Source: GCA-2699445 sp032127075
Lineage (GTDB): Bacteria; Actinomycetota; Actinomycetes; S36-B12; GCA-2699445
Assembly (NCBI GenBank): GCA_032127075.1
Contig: JAQAZZ010000140.1
Span: forward strand, 1-19,956
Direction: 5' to 3'
Length of the DNA stretch: 19,956 nucleotides
Made by a program: the position numbers and the translations under genes. The notes beneath the pieces were generated by a model. The model saw nothing but the letters and a program-made list of their open reading frames with translations. It searched no databases and had not been told where the DNA came from. How positions within the stretch are numbered: position 1 is the first letter of the stretch; the number at the start of each line of letters is the position of its first letter. This document shows positions 8,712-15,890 of this stretch, piece after piece.

Positions 8712-8738
8712 ATCATACTGGGGCCGAGCTGGGCTCGG
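8712..8738 (-). promoter_or_regulatory. Possible MFS promoter -10 with an overlapping palindrome
   Basis: On the minus strand TATGAT (8717-8712) is a good -10 hexamer. A perfect 6-bp inverted repeat with a 3-base spacer, CCGAGC-TGG-GCTCGG, occupies 8724-8738, roughly where a -35 element would lie. No matching -35 hexamer is visible, as would be expected of an activator- or repressor-controlled promoter. Transcription would begin just before the triple repeat. This is inference from position and consensus only. Confidence 0.35.
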
Positions 8739-8903
8739 GGTGGCCGCACTCTTGCCCCCGAGACTGCGGATCGCCGCGGCACCGCGAACACGAATCTGCC
8801 CAGGTGGACGGCTACGCTGGAAGTGATCGTTTGTGAGGCGGACCAGCAGGTCCAAGGCAAGCGTGATTCGTTGGCGGCCCTTGCCGCGTGAGGAGACGGC
8901 GCC

Positions 8904-10277
8904 ATGTCCGATGCTTCCGGTTCGCCGGCCACAGATCCCCGGGTTGCCGAGCTGGAGCAGCAGGTGGCTGCCCTTCAGCGGCAGCTGGGCCAAGCCGGGA
9001 AGAAGAAGCCATCCAAGGGCGGCTCCAAAGGCCGCACCGCACTGGCGCTGGTGCTGATCGTCCTGGCGTGTGTGCTGGCACCGCTGTCGGTGGTGTCGGT
9101 GTGGGCTCGCGGCGAGGTCAGCGACACCGACCGGTACGTGGCCACGGTCGCCCCGCTTGCCTCCGACCCCGCCGTCCGATCCGCGGTCAGCAACCGGGTC
9201 ACCGAACAGGTCCTGCAGTATGTCGACATCGGTGGACTGACCGACGAGGCGATCACCACGCTGTCGCAGAACCGCGACCTCACCCAACGGCAACAAGCGG
9301 CTCTCACCGCACTTGCCGGACCCCTCAACTCCGGCATCGAGAGCTTCATCCGCGACAAAGTCGCACAGATCATCGCCTCGGACGCCTTCGAGGCCGCCTG
9401 GGTGCAGGCGAACACCCGGGCGCACTCCCAGGTGAACGCGGCCCTATCCGGAGACGATTCCGGTGCCGTGTCGCTGCAGGAGGGACAGATCGTGCTCAAC
9501 GTGGGCGACATCGTCGCCCAGGTGAAGCAGCAGCTGGTGGACCGCGGCTTCACGGTCGCGCAGAACATCCCCACGGTGGACGCACAAATCGTCGTCTATC
9601 AGTCCGATCAGATCGCCTCGGTGCAGTTGGCGTACAGCGCTCTGAATGCGATGGGCTTCTGGCTGCCCTTCATCGCCGTCGCGATCGCGGTGGCGGGTGT
9701 GGTCGTCGCCAACAAACGCCGTACCGCCGTGATCGGACTGGGCGTCGGGCTGTTCGCGGTGATGCTGCTGTCCGGAGTCGCCCTGCGGGGAGTCCGACTC
9801 GGCTACCTGAACGCGCTGCCCGACACGGTCAACAGCGACGCCGCCACCAGCTTCTTCGATGCGTTCACCTACTTCTTGCGCCAGGCCCTGTGGGCGGGTG
9901 CGGCGGCTGGAGCGGTCCTCATCCTCGCGGGGCTCCTGACCGGTCCCACCCGGTTGGGTGTCGGTGTGCGATCCACCGCCGCCAACGCCGCAGCCGCCGT
10001 CCAGCGGCTGTTGGAGTCCTGGGGACTGGGGCTGGATTCGGTCCGGCGCTGGGTCGCCGCTCAGGCGACGGGGCTGCGGATCGCGGCCACGGTGGGCGCC
10101 CTCGGCGTCCTCCTCCTGCAGCGCTACAAGACCATCGAGGGCGTGTTGTGGACAACGGCGGGGCTGCTCGTGGTTCTTTTCGTGATCCAGGTGCTGGCCT
10201 CGGGCGACGATGTTCGGGGCGAACCGGCCAGCGCCCAGGCCTCCAACGGCGGACAAGAGGATCAAGGTGGCGGCTGA
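8904..10277 (+). CDS. Polytopic membrane protein of unknown function
   Basis: A protein of 457 residues; the ATG at 8904 follows GAGGAG at 8890-8895. Residues 13-30 (VAELEQQVAALQRQL) form a short leucine-zipper-like coiled coil. A KKKPSKGG basic stretch and the first transmembrane helix (about 45-67) follow. Residues of about 70-248 are hydrophilic and should lie outside the membrane: Gln/Asp-rich helical segments around DTDRYVATVAPLASDPAVR and QRQQAALTALAGPLNSGIESFI. Five more helices appear near 252-270, 275-293, 328-347, 391-406 and 414-432, and the tail is Gly/Gln-rich. The layout resembles uncharacterised actinobacterial integral membrane proteins, but no named family is recognised. A 94-base gap separates it from the next plus-strand gene. 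Confidence 0.8.
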   Translation: MSDASGSPATDPRVAELEQQVAALQRQLGQAGKKKPSKGGSKGRTALALVLIVLACVLAPLSVVSVWARGEVSDTDRYVATVAPLASDPAVRSAVSNRVTEQVLQYVDIGGLTDEAITTLSQNRDLTQRQQAALTALAGPLNSGIESFIRDKVAQIIASDAFEAAWVQANTRAHSQVNAALSGDDSGAVSLQEGQIVLNVGDIVAQVKQQLVDRGFTVAQNIPTVDAQIVVYQSDQIASVQLAYSALNAMGFWLPFIAVAIAVAGVVVANKRRTAVIGLGVGLFAVMLLSGVALRGVRLGYLNALPDTVNSDAATSFFDAFTYFLRQALWAGAAAGAVLILAGLLTGPTRLGVGVRSTAANAAAAVQRLLESWGLGLDSVRRWVAAQATGLRIAATVGALGVLLLQRYKTIEGVLWTTAGLLVVLFVIQVLASGDDVRGEPASAQASNGGQEDQGGG

Positions 10278-10300
10278 AGGGCAGCGGTCCGCGGGTCCTG

Positions 10301-10348
10301 CTATGCGTAGGCGTACGTAGTGCGGCAGCGTAGAGTGGCTGCGGCAGC
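10301..10348. repeat. Short direct repeats upstream of the YVTN propeller gene
   Basis: GCGTAG occurs at 10305-10310 and 10328-10333, with a related GCGTACGTAG at 10311-10320 that contains the palindrome TACGTA. TGCGGCAGC is repeated 19 bases apart at 10321-10329 and 10340-10348. The cluster lies 24-71 bases upstream of the GTG start and could be an upstream control region. The repeats are short, so chance is possible in GC-rich DNA. Confidence 0.4.
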
Positions 10349-10371
10349 ACGATCACAGCGGAGGGTGCACG

Positions 10372-12483
10372 GTGGACGCACATATTGCAGCGAGGAGGCC
10401 CGTTGCTCTCGCCGCGAGCCTGCTGGTAGGGATCCTGGCCCTGACTCTGCTGGCCGGACCACCATCTCAGGCCGGATCGCAGTCTCGTTCGGGACCGCAG
10501 TTCCAGGCCGGACCGGGGCTGCTGGAGACGGCAGCACGGCTCGCAAGCGCTGACCCGCCGTCAGTGCGGACCACCAAGCGGGGCCAAATCCGGCTCCGGG
10601 CCAAAGGGCAGCGCTCGGGGAAGCGGGCCACGGTGAAGGTCCAGGGGCTGTCGGGCCGTGCCAAGGGATACACCCGACGGACCAAGGTGCGAAAGACCAA
10701 GACGCTCGCCGCATTGCGGACCGGCCGCTACCGCGTTACGGCACAGCCGATCATCACCCGGAAAGTCGCCGTGACCGCCGACGTGGATCCGGCGCGGCCC
10801 AGGGTGCGGAGCGGTCGGACAACTCGCGTAGAGATCGCCTACGCCCCAACGGCTTCGGGCCAGTCCGTCACCGAGGACAGCGTCCTGGGCCAAGTTGCGG
10901 TGGGCGGACCCAGCAGTCACATCGTGCTCTCGCCGGACGGGAACACTGCCTATGTCTCCGTGGCTGGAGGCTTCCGGATCACGGTGCTCGATGTCAGGCA
11001 GGACTTGCCTGCGGTACAGAATCCACAGGTCGCCGCGAACTCGCCCAGAGGCCTGGCGGTGTCCCCAGACGGTGCCACGTTGTACTACGCCGACACCAAC
11101 CCGGTGAACGGAAGCGGCGTGGTGGCCCGCGTGGACACCACCAGTCGCCTCCCGGTCGGTCTGCCCATTCCGGTCGGATCCCAGCCCTGGGGGCTCGCGA
11201 TCTCCCCCGACGGCACGCGCCTGTACGTCGCGAACCGGGGCAGCCGATCGGTCTCCGTGATAGACACCGCATCGGCTGCGGTTGTCGCGACGATCGCGGT
11301 CAGCCAGAACCCCACCGCTCTCGCGCTGAGCCCGGACGGCTCCCGGCTCTACGTGGCCGCGGCCGACTTGAACGTCATAGACACCACGACCAGTGCAGTG
11401 CTGGGGACGGTGACCGTGGCGAACGAGGCCACCGGAGTCGCGGTGTCCTCCGATGGGCAACGCATCTACGTCACCAGCAGCAACCGCCTCACCTTCGTGG
11501 ATGCTGCCACCCGGTCAGTCACCCGCATCGTCGGCGGGATAGGCACCAACGCCAACGGCGTCGCGCTGTCACCCGATGACGCACGGGCCTATGTGACAGT
11601 CGGCAACGACACGGCCGTTCAGGTCGTCGACCTCGTGGAAAGGAGGAGACTCGACCCAATCCCGGGTGTTCCCGGGGCCACCGGGATCGCCTTCCGTCCT
11701 CCCGACGGCGCGTCTGCGTATGTCACCGGGAGCAGCGTCGCCTTGCTCGGCATGGTCCCGCGCAAGGTGTCGCCCACCGAGGTGAACGTGACCGGGGTCG
11801 CAAACCTCGGGCAGACGCTGACGGCAATACCGGGGATCGTCGTATCCGTCCCCTTCCCGCCGGCCGTGACCTATCAATGGCAGGTAGGCGATTCGCGCAA
11901 AGGTCCATTCGCCGACATCGCCGGGCAGCGCCGTACGACCTACACCGTCGCCCCGCAAGACGTCGGCAAGTTCCTGCGCGTGACGCTCACCGCGGAGAAC
12001 GGGTTGGGCCGCGCAACCGTTGCGTCCCCAGCCACAGCGCGGGTCCCGGCGCCGCAGGCACCCAGCACCCCACCGCAGACGGCACCAACTGCGCCGCCTC
12101 CCACCACGCCGACGCCGCCACCGACCGGCCCGGGGCCCACCGCCGGACCGACCGCCGGACCGACCGCCGCGCCGACGGCGGGGCCGAGCCCTTCCCCCAC
12201 ACCCACGACTGGGCAGAAAGCCTCGGTGAAGGTCAAGGCGAAGGCACGGAAGAGCAAGCTGCTCGTGCGAGTCTCCCCTTCGCTGGGAGCGTCGTCCCCG
12301 TGGCGTTTCCAGGTGCAGAAGAAGAAGCTGGGCAAGTGGCGGACCCTGAAGAAGGACTACCGCACGACGGGCCCCCAGCAGAAGCGCACTGTTGATCTGC
12401 CCAAGGGCATGTACCGGGTCGTTGTGGCGGCCGACTACGGGTACGCGGGCACGACGAGCAAGGCCATCAAGCTGAAGCGCTGA
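10372..12483 (+). CDS. Secreted YVTN-type beta-propeller protein with Ig-like domain and basic C-terminal domain
   Basis: A protein of 703 residues starting at GTG 10372, six bases after GGAGGG. Residues 1-35 look like a signal peptide or anchor (ARRPVALAASLLVGILALTLLAG). Residues of about 62-160 form a Lys/Arg-rich domain ending in a GRTTRVEIAY motif. From about 165 to 460 there are six or more propeller repeats of the YVTN kind, for example ISPDGTRLYVANRGSRSVSV followed by a VIDTASAAVV strand. About 465-558 is an Ig-like domain (VTYQWQVGD ... TYTVAPQDVGKFLRVTL ... AENGLG). A Pro/Thr linker follows (about 560-615) with TAGP repeats encoded by 12-bp units. Residues 616-703 form a basic domain ending KAIKLKR. 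No catalytic motif is visible. The likely role is a surface-exposed binding or scaffold protein. The C-terminal domain recurs in the gene at 18190. Confidence 0.85.
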   Translation: MDAHIAARRPVALAASLLVGILALTLLAGPPSQAGSQSRSGPQFQAGPGLLETAARLASADPPSVRTTKRGQIRLRAKGQRSGKRATVKVQGLSGRAKGYTRRTKVRKTKTLAALRTGRYRVTAQPIITRKVAVTADVDPARPRVRSGRTTRVEIAYAPTASGQSVTEDSVLGQVAVGGPSSHIVLSPDGNTAYVSVAGGFRITVLDVRQDLPAVQNPQVAANSPRGLAVSPDGATLYYADTNPVNGSGVVARVDTTSRLPVGLPIPVGSQPWGLAISPDGTRLYVANRGSRSVSVIDTASAAVVATIAVSQNPTALALSPDGSRLYVAAADLNVIDTTTSAVLGTVTVANEATGVAVSSDGQRIYVTSSNRLTFVDAATRSVTRIVGGIGTNANGVALSPDDARAYVTVGNDTAVQVVDLVERRRLDPIPGVPGATGIAFRPPDGASAYVTGSSVALLGMVPRKVSPTEVNVTGVANLGQTLTAIPGIVVSVPFPPAVTYQWQVGDSRKGPFADIAGQRRTTYTVAPQDVGKFLRVTLTAENGLGRATVASPATARVPAPQAPSTPPQTAPTAPPPTTPTPPPTGPGPTAGPTAGPTAAPTAGPSPSPTPTTGQKASVKVKAKARKSKLLVRVSPSLGASSPWRFQVQKKKLGKWRTLKKDYRTTGPQQKRTVDLPKGMYRVVVAADYGYAGTTSKAIKLKR
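12125..12185 (+). repeat. 12-bp repeats encoding TAGP units
   Basis: About four copies of a 12-base unit close to GGACCGACCGCC encode the TAGP/TAAP repeats of the flexible linker ahead of the C-terminal domain. Two adjacent copies are identical. Such a tract can change length by slippage in steps of four residues. Confidence 0.65.
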
Positions 12484-12508
12484 CGGCGGTCGCACGGAGA
12501 CATCGTGT

Positions 12509-12563
12509 GCGGCACCGTGTGCCGCTGCCTCAGGCAGGCCTTGGCGGGGCAAATGAATGCCCC
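12509..12563 (+). terminator. Hairpin cluster after the YVTN propeller gene (possible terminator)
   Basis: A perfect 7-bp stem with a 3-base loop (GCGGCAC-CGT-GTGCCGC, 12509-12525) starts 26 bases after the stop codon. A short TGCC-TCA-GGCA stem follows, and then a 6-bp stem GGGGCA-AATGAA-TGCCCC at 12546-12563. There is no T-run, so termination would be of the U-less kind often seen in actinobacteria. Alternatively these are processing or leader structures for the next gene, which begins at 12660. Confidence 0.45.
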
Positions 12564-12659
12564 TGGACTTCATAAGCGGCTCTTACCCCGGTCACGGTCA
12601 CCTCTCGCCCACAGGCCCCACAGTGGTGGCGAAGGTTCACCAACGAACGGAAGGAAGCC

Positions 12660-13553
12660 ATGAACAAGCGACTCACCGCAGTGGGCATCGGAGGCGGAGC
12701 CGCAGCGCTGGTTGCCGCTGGAATCGGGGGCGTCACCATCGCCGCAGCACAGGACGACAACAACGAGGGCGGCAGCGACCATCGGCTGGTGCACGGCGGG
12801 CCCAAGGGCGAGCCCATGACCGCGGCGGATGTCCAACAGGCGACGGCAGCCGCTGAGCAGGCAGTGCCCGACGGCACCGTCCAGCACACCTTCCCCCGCC
12901 CGGACGGCTATGTGGTCGGCGTCGTCAAGGAGGACGGCTCCCGGGTGGCGGTGCTGCTCGACGACGGATTCGCGCTGGTCGAGGTCAAGGAGGCCCCCGA
13001 ACGCGGTGACGGCCCCCGTGGCGAACCGGTGACGGGCCAGGAGGCGCGCTCGGCCCGGGCCGCGGCCCGCAAAGCCGTTCCCAAAGCGACTGTGGAACAT
13101 GTCCTGGCCCGCCCCGACGGCGGCTACGCGGTCATGATGGCGAAGAACAACGGCAAGCACCGCCTGGTCCTGCTCGATGAGGACTTCACGGTGGCTGACG
13201 TCGTCAAGGACCCACGGGGGCCGCGCGGCCCGCACGGCAAGCCGCTGACCGGGAAGCAGAGGAAGAAGGCGGAAGCGGCCGCCCTGGCGGAGGTCTCGGG
13301 CGGCACCGTGATGGGTGCACACAAAGAATCGGACGGCTACGACGTCATGGTGCGCACCGACGACGGCGTCGTGCGCGTGGAACTGAACAAGCGGTTCAAG
13401 GTCACGGGGACCGACGACTTGGGCGGCTTCCGCGGACCGGGTGGACACCGGGGGCCGGGGATGCACGGCCCTGGTTTCGGACCCGGCATGGGCGGTCCGG
13501 GATTCGGCCAGGATGAAGCCGACGCCGACGCCGGTGCGACCACATCGGCGTGA
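12660..13553 (+). CDS. Secreted protein with three PepSY-like repeats and collagen-like spacers
   Basis: A protein of 297 residues; the ATG at 12660 follows GGAAGGAAG. Residues 1-30 form a signal peptide or single anchor (AVGIGGGAAALVAAGIGG). Three homologous units of about 60 residues follow, near 53-112, 124-184 and 196-255. Each has the form M/V/L-T-x-x-x, an Ala-rich helix, a V/A-x-x-[GA]TV turn, then D-G-Y-x-V beta strands ending in VLLD-D-F or VELNKRF. This is the helix-plus-hairpin pattern of PepSY domains. Each unit is preceded by a Gly-Pro-Lys/Arg-Gly-Glu/His-Pro spacer. The tail is Gly/Pro/His-rich and then acidic. PepSY proteins act outside the membrane and often accompany two-component systems, exactly as here with the response regulator downstream. 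The likely role is envelope modulation or ligand for the sensor; this is inference. Confidence 0.8.
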   Translation: MNKRLTAVGIGGGAAALVAAGIGGVTIAAAQDDNNEGGSDHRLVHGGPKGEPMTAADVQQATAAAEQAVPDGTVQHTFPRPDGYVVGVVKEDGSRVAVLLDDGFALVEVKEAPERGDGPRGEPVTGQEARSARAAARKAVPKATVEHVLARPDGGYAVMMAKNNGKHRLVLLDEDFTVADVVKDPRGPRGPHGKPLTGKQRKKAEAAALAEVSGGTVMGAHKESDGYDVMVRTDDGVVRVELNKRFKVTGTDDLGGFRGPGGHRGPGMHGPGFGPGMGGPGFGQDEADADAGATTSA

Positions 13554-13561
13554 TGCACGAC

Positions 13562-13602
13562 GGGGCGGCGGCCGCTGCGAGTCTCGCGGCGGTCACCGCC
13601 CC
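13562..13602 (+). promoter_or_regulatory. Long intercistronic hairpin between the PepSY-like gene and the response regulator
   Basis: Positions 13562-13580 and 13584-13602 can form a 19-bp stem closed by a GTC loop, with one mismatch (13569/13595) and two G-U pairs. No T-run follows. It lies 8 bases after the PepSY-like stop and ends 2 bases before the first possible start codon (13605) of the next gene. It is well placed to stop or stabilise the upstream message and lower expression of the two-component genes relative to it. Confidence 0.65.
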
Positions 13603-13631
13603 CAATGCACCGCTCTGGGACAATGGCAGGC

Positions 13632-14306
13632 ATGAACCGGGTGCTGTTGGCCGACGACGACCGGGCGATCCGTGAGTCGCTGACTTCGGCGCTGGAACTC
13701 GACGGGTACGACGTGGTCGCCTGTGCGGACGGCGTGGAAGCACTCGCCGCCTACCGCCGCCAACCCGTGGACGTCGTGGTGCTGGACATCATGATGCCCG
13801 GCATCGACGGCTTGGGAGTATGCCGAGTGCTGCGGGCAGAGGGCGATCGCATCCCCATCCTCATGCTCACCGCCCGGGTGGAGACCGCCGACCGTGTCGC
13901 CGGGCTCGACGCGGGCGCGGACGACTACGTCCCCAAGCCCTATGAGGTCGACGAGGTCCTGGCCCGGCTGCGAGCACTGCTGCGTCGCTCCAACGGCACC
14001 AGCACCAACGACGATCTGCGGGTCGGGGACCTGCGACTGTCTCCAGCATCGCGCCGGGTGTGGCGCTACGGCGACGAGGTGGAGTTGTCGAAGACCGAGT
14101 TCGACCTGCTGGAATTGTTGATGCGCAACGCCGGCATCGTCCTGGAACGGCACGCCATCTATGAACGCATCTGGGGCTACGACTTCGGCCCTGACTCCAA
14201 GAATCTGGCCGTGTACATCGGCTACCTGCGCCGCAAGCTCGACGCCCCGGGCGACTCGTTGATCCGTTCGGTACGCGGAGTCGGCTACAGCCTGCGATCC
14301 ACATGA
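13632..14306 (+). CDS. OmpR/PhoB-family response regulator (MprA-like)
   Basis: A protein of 224 residues from the ATG at 13632. Upstream in-frame ATGs at 13605 and 13623 also exist. The chosen start puts MNRVLLADDD at the N-terminus as in relatives, and keeps the initiation site clear of the hairpin ending at 13602. The receiver domain has the acidic pair D8/D9, the phosphorylated D52 in VVVLDIMMPGIDG, T80 in LMLTAR and K102 in PKPY. After a short linker from about 120, a winged-helix DNA-binding domain runs to the end (ELSKTEFDLLELLM, then IRSVRGVGYSLR). The overall pattern resembles mycobacterial MprA. It should bind direct repeats upstream of target genes once phosphorylated by the kinase encoded next. 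Its stop overlaps the kinase start by four bases, so the two are translationally coupled. Confidence 0.92.
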   Translation: MNRVLLADDDRAIRESLTSALELDGYDVVACADGVEALAAYRRQPVDVVVLDIMMPGIDGLGVCRVLRAEGDRIPILMLTARVETADRVAGLDAGADDYVPKPYEVDEVLARLRALLRRSNGTSTNDDLRVGDLRLSPASRRVWRYGDEVELSKTEFDLLELLMRNAGIVLERHAIYERIWGYDFGPDSKNLAVYIGYLRRKLDAPGDSLIRSVRGVGYSLRST

Positions 14307-15841
14307 CGCTGCGCGCGCGGCTGGCCATCGCCTTCGCCGCCCTCGCGGCCGTGGTTGCGGTTCTCATGGGGGCCCTGGGGTACCTCGCCACAGCCAGTCG
14401 GCTGCAGCAGGAGGTGGACACATCGTTGCTGGCAGCCGCGCAGCGAGTTCTCGCCGGACCCCGCGCAGTCGGCGGCAGTCCCGAGGAGGCGGAGGAATAC
14501 CGCCCCGGCCGGGAATCACCAGGCGACGACTCGCCGGAGGGTGCGGAGGACCTCGACTCGGCCGGGGGCGAACGGTCCCGCATCACTGGAGCAGTATCGG
14601 TCAGCGCCCGGCAGCCGGACCCCCGCCACAGGTCCGACTGGCTGCGATTCGCCGATTCCGACGACGACCCGCCGGCCCCTTTCCCGCGGCTGCGGGGCGA
14701 GGAGGGCCTTGCGGTCACGGCCGTGGCGGCCGACGGTCGCTACCTCGTCCTGCGCGGCGGCATGGGCGCAACGCCGATCCCGCCACAGCCGGCCGACTTC
14801 GAGGTGGCCGGCTCGAGCGTCCCCCGCAGCGAAGCACGCACGCAGGAGGTCGCCGACACCCAGTACCGGGTCGTCACCGCCACTGACGGCAACTCCCGCA
14901 CGGCGGTCGTGGTCGGCCGCGATTGGTCCGAGCAGGCGGCGGTCCTGCGATCGCTGGCGCTCATCATGACGGTGCTGGCTCTGGCCCTATCCGGGGTCGC
15001 TGCCGTGGCGGGGTGGCTGATCGCCCGACGGACCACCCGACGGTTGGAGTTGCTCACGTCCACTGCGGAAGCGGTGAGCGACACGGGACGGCTTGACCAG
15101 GATGTGCCGGGCACCGGCCCCGACGAGGTGGGGCGACTCGCGGGGGCGTTCAACGCCATGCTCGGGCGGCTCGCCCAGTCGCAATCCGATCAGCAGCGCC
15201 TGGTGCAGGACGCCGGCCATGAACTGCGGACCCCGCTCACATCCATGCGCACCAACATCAGCCTGCTGCAGCGTCTCGATGAGCTTTCCCCCGATGTCCG
15301 GGAGCGCGTGTTGGCCGACCTGCGCGGCGAGTCCCGGGAGTTGACCGAACTGGTCAACGAACTGCTGGAGGTGGCCACCGGGACGATGGCCGATGGAGAA
15401 CCGGAGCCGGTGGTTCTGGCGGACATTGTGGAACGGGTCGTGGCACGGGCGCGCCGCAAGACCGACCGTACCGTGGACGTCAGGTGCGACGAGACCACGG
15501 TGACCGGTCGGCCCCATCAGTTGGAGCGTGCCGTGTGGAACCTGGTGGACAATGCCGTGAAGTTCGACCCGGACGGCTCACCGATCACGATCACGGTCGA
15601 ACGTGGGCAACTGGCCGTCGCCGATCGCGGCCCCGGGATCGGCGATGATGACCGGACTCAGGTGTTCGACCGTTTCTACCGACCCGTATCGTCGCGCAGC
15701 CTGCCCGGGTCCGGCCTCGGACTGGCGATCGTGCGAGATGTCGCCATCGCCCATGGCGCGACCGTGGCCGCCGAACCGCGCAACGGCGGGGGCACGGTGT
15801 TCCGCCTCAGCTTCGCCCATTGGAGCATCCCAGCGCAGTAG
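14303..15841 (+). CDS. Membrane sensor histidine kinase (MprB-like)
   Basis: A protein of 512 residues whose ATG overlaps the stop of the response regulator (ATGA). Helix 1 lies at about 6-31 and helix 2 at about 217-241, enclosing an external sensor region of about 185 residues. A HAMP segment occupies about 242-294. The phosphoacceptor is H306 in DAGHELRTPLTS. The catalytic domain shows an N box with N413 and N417 (NLVDNAVKFD), a G1 box DRGPGIG (441-447), an F box around FDRFYRP and a G2 box GSGLGLAI (469-476). All key residues are present, so it should be active. The sensor region contains a strongly acidic, low-complexity stretch at about 58-92 (EEAEEY ... GDDSPEGAEDLD), not a usual part of the domain. 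The signal is unknown; the neighbouring PepSY-like protein is a plausible partner. Confidence 0.92.
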   Translation: MTLRARLAIAFAALAAVVAVLMGALGYLATASRLQQEVDTSLLAAAQRVLAGPRAVGGSPEEAEEYRPGRESPGDDSPEGAEDLDSAGGERSRITGAVSVSARQPDPRHRSDWLRFADSDDDPPAPFPRLRGEEGLAVTAVAADGRYLVLRGGMGATPIPPQPADFEVAGSSVPRSEARTQEVADTQYRVVTATDGNSRTAVVVGRDWSEQAAVLRSLALIMTVLALALSGVAAVAGWLIARRTTRRLELLTSTAEAVSDTGRLDQDVPGTGPDEVGRLAGAFNAMLGRLAQSQSDQQRLVQDAGHELRTPLTSMRTNISLLQRLDELSPDVRERVLADLRGESRELTELVNELLEVATGTMADGEPEPVVLADIVERVVARARRKTDRTVDVRCDETTVTGRPHQLERAVWNLVDNAVKFDPDGSPITITVERGQLAVADRGPGIGDDDRTQVFDRFYRPVSSRSLPGSGLGLAIVRDVAIAHGATVAAEPRNGGGTVFRLSFAHWSIPAQ

Positions 15842-15890
15842 GCCGCTGTGGGCTCTGCTCCTGCCACCCGGGGGCCTGCCCAGGTCCCAA

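Larger units (their letters stand above)
8602..8903. other. Intergenic region between the divergent MFS and membrane protein genes
   Basis: This 302-base gap carries three 16-bp tandem repeats (8641-8688) in the MFS leader. Further up it has a possible minus-strand -10 element and a short palindrome (separate entries). The half next to the plus-strand gene (8740-8889) shows no clear promoter; the only obvious signal there is the GAGGAG ribosome binding site at 8890-8895. No RNA gene is recognised. Confidence 0.55.

Noticed and set aside
12590..12601. Direct repeat GGTCACGGTCAC upstream of the PepSY-like gene as a response regulator box
   Set aside because: OmpR-type boxes usually have half-sites about 10-11 bases apart; these hexamers abut, and such a short repeat is expected by chance in this base composition.
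15872..15888. Possible terminator hairpin between the convergent kinase and TetR genes
   Set aside because: The only stem I can form is six pairs with a bulged T and no T-run on either side, too weak to call.
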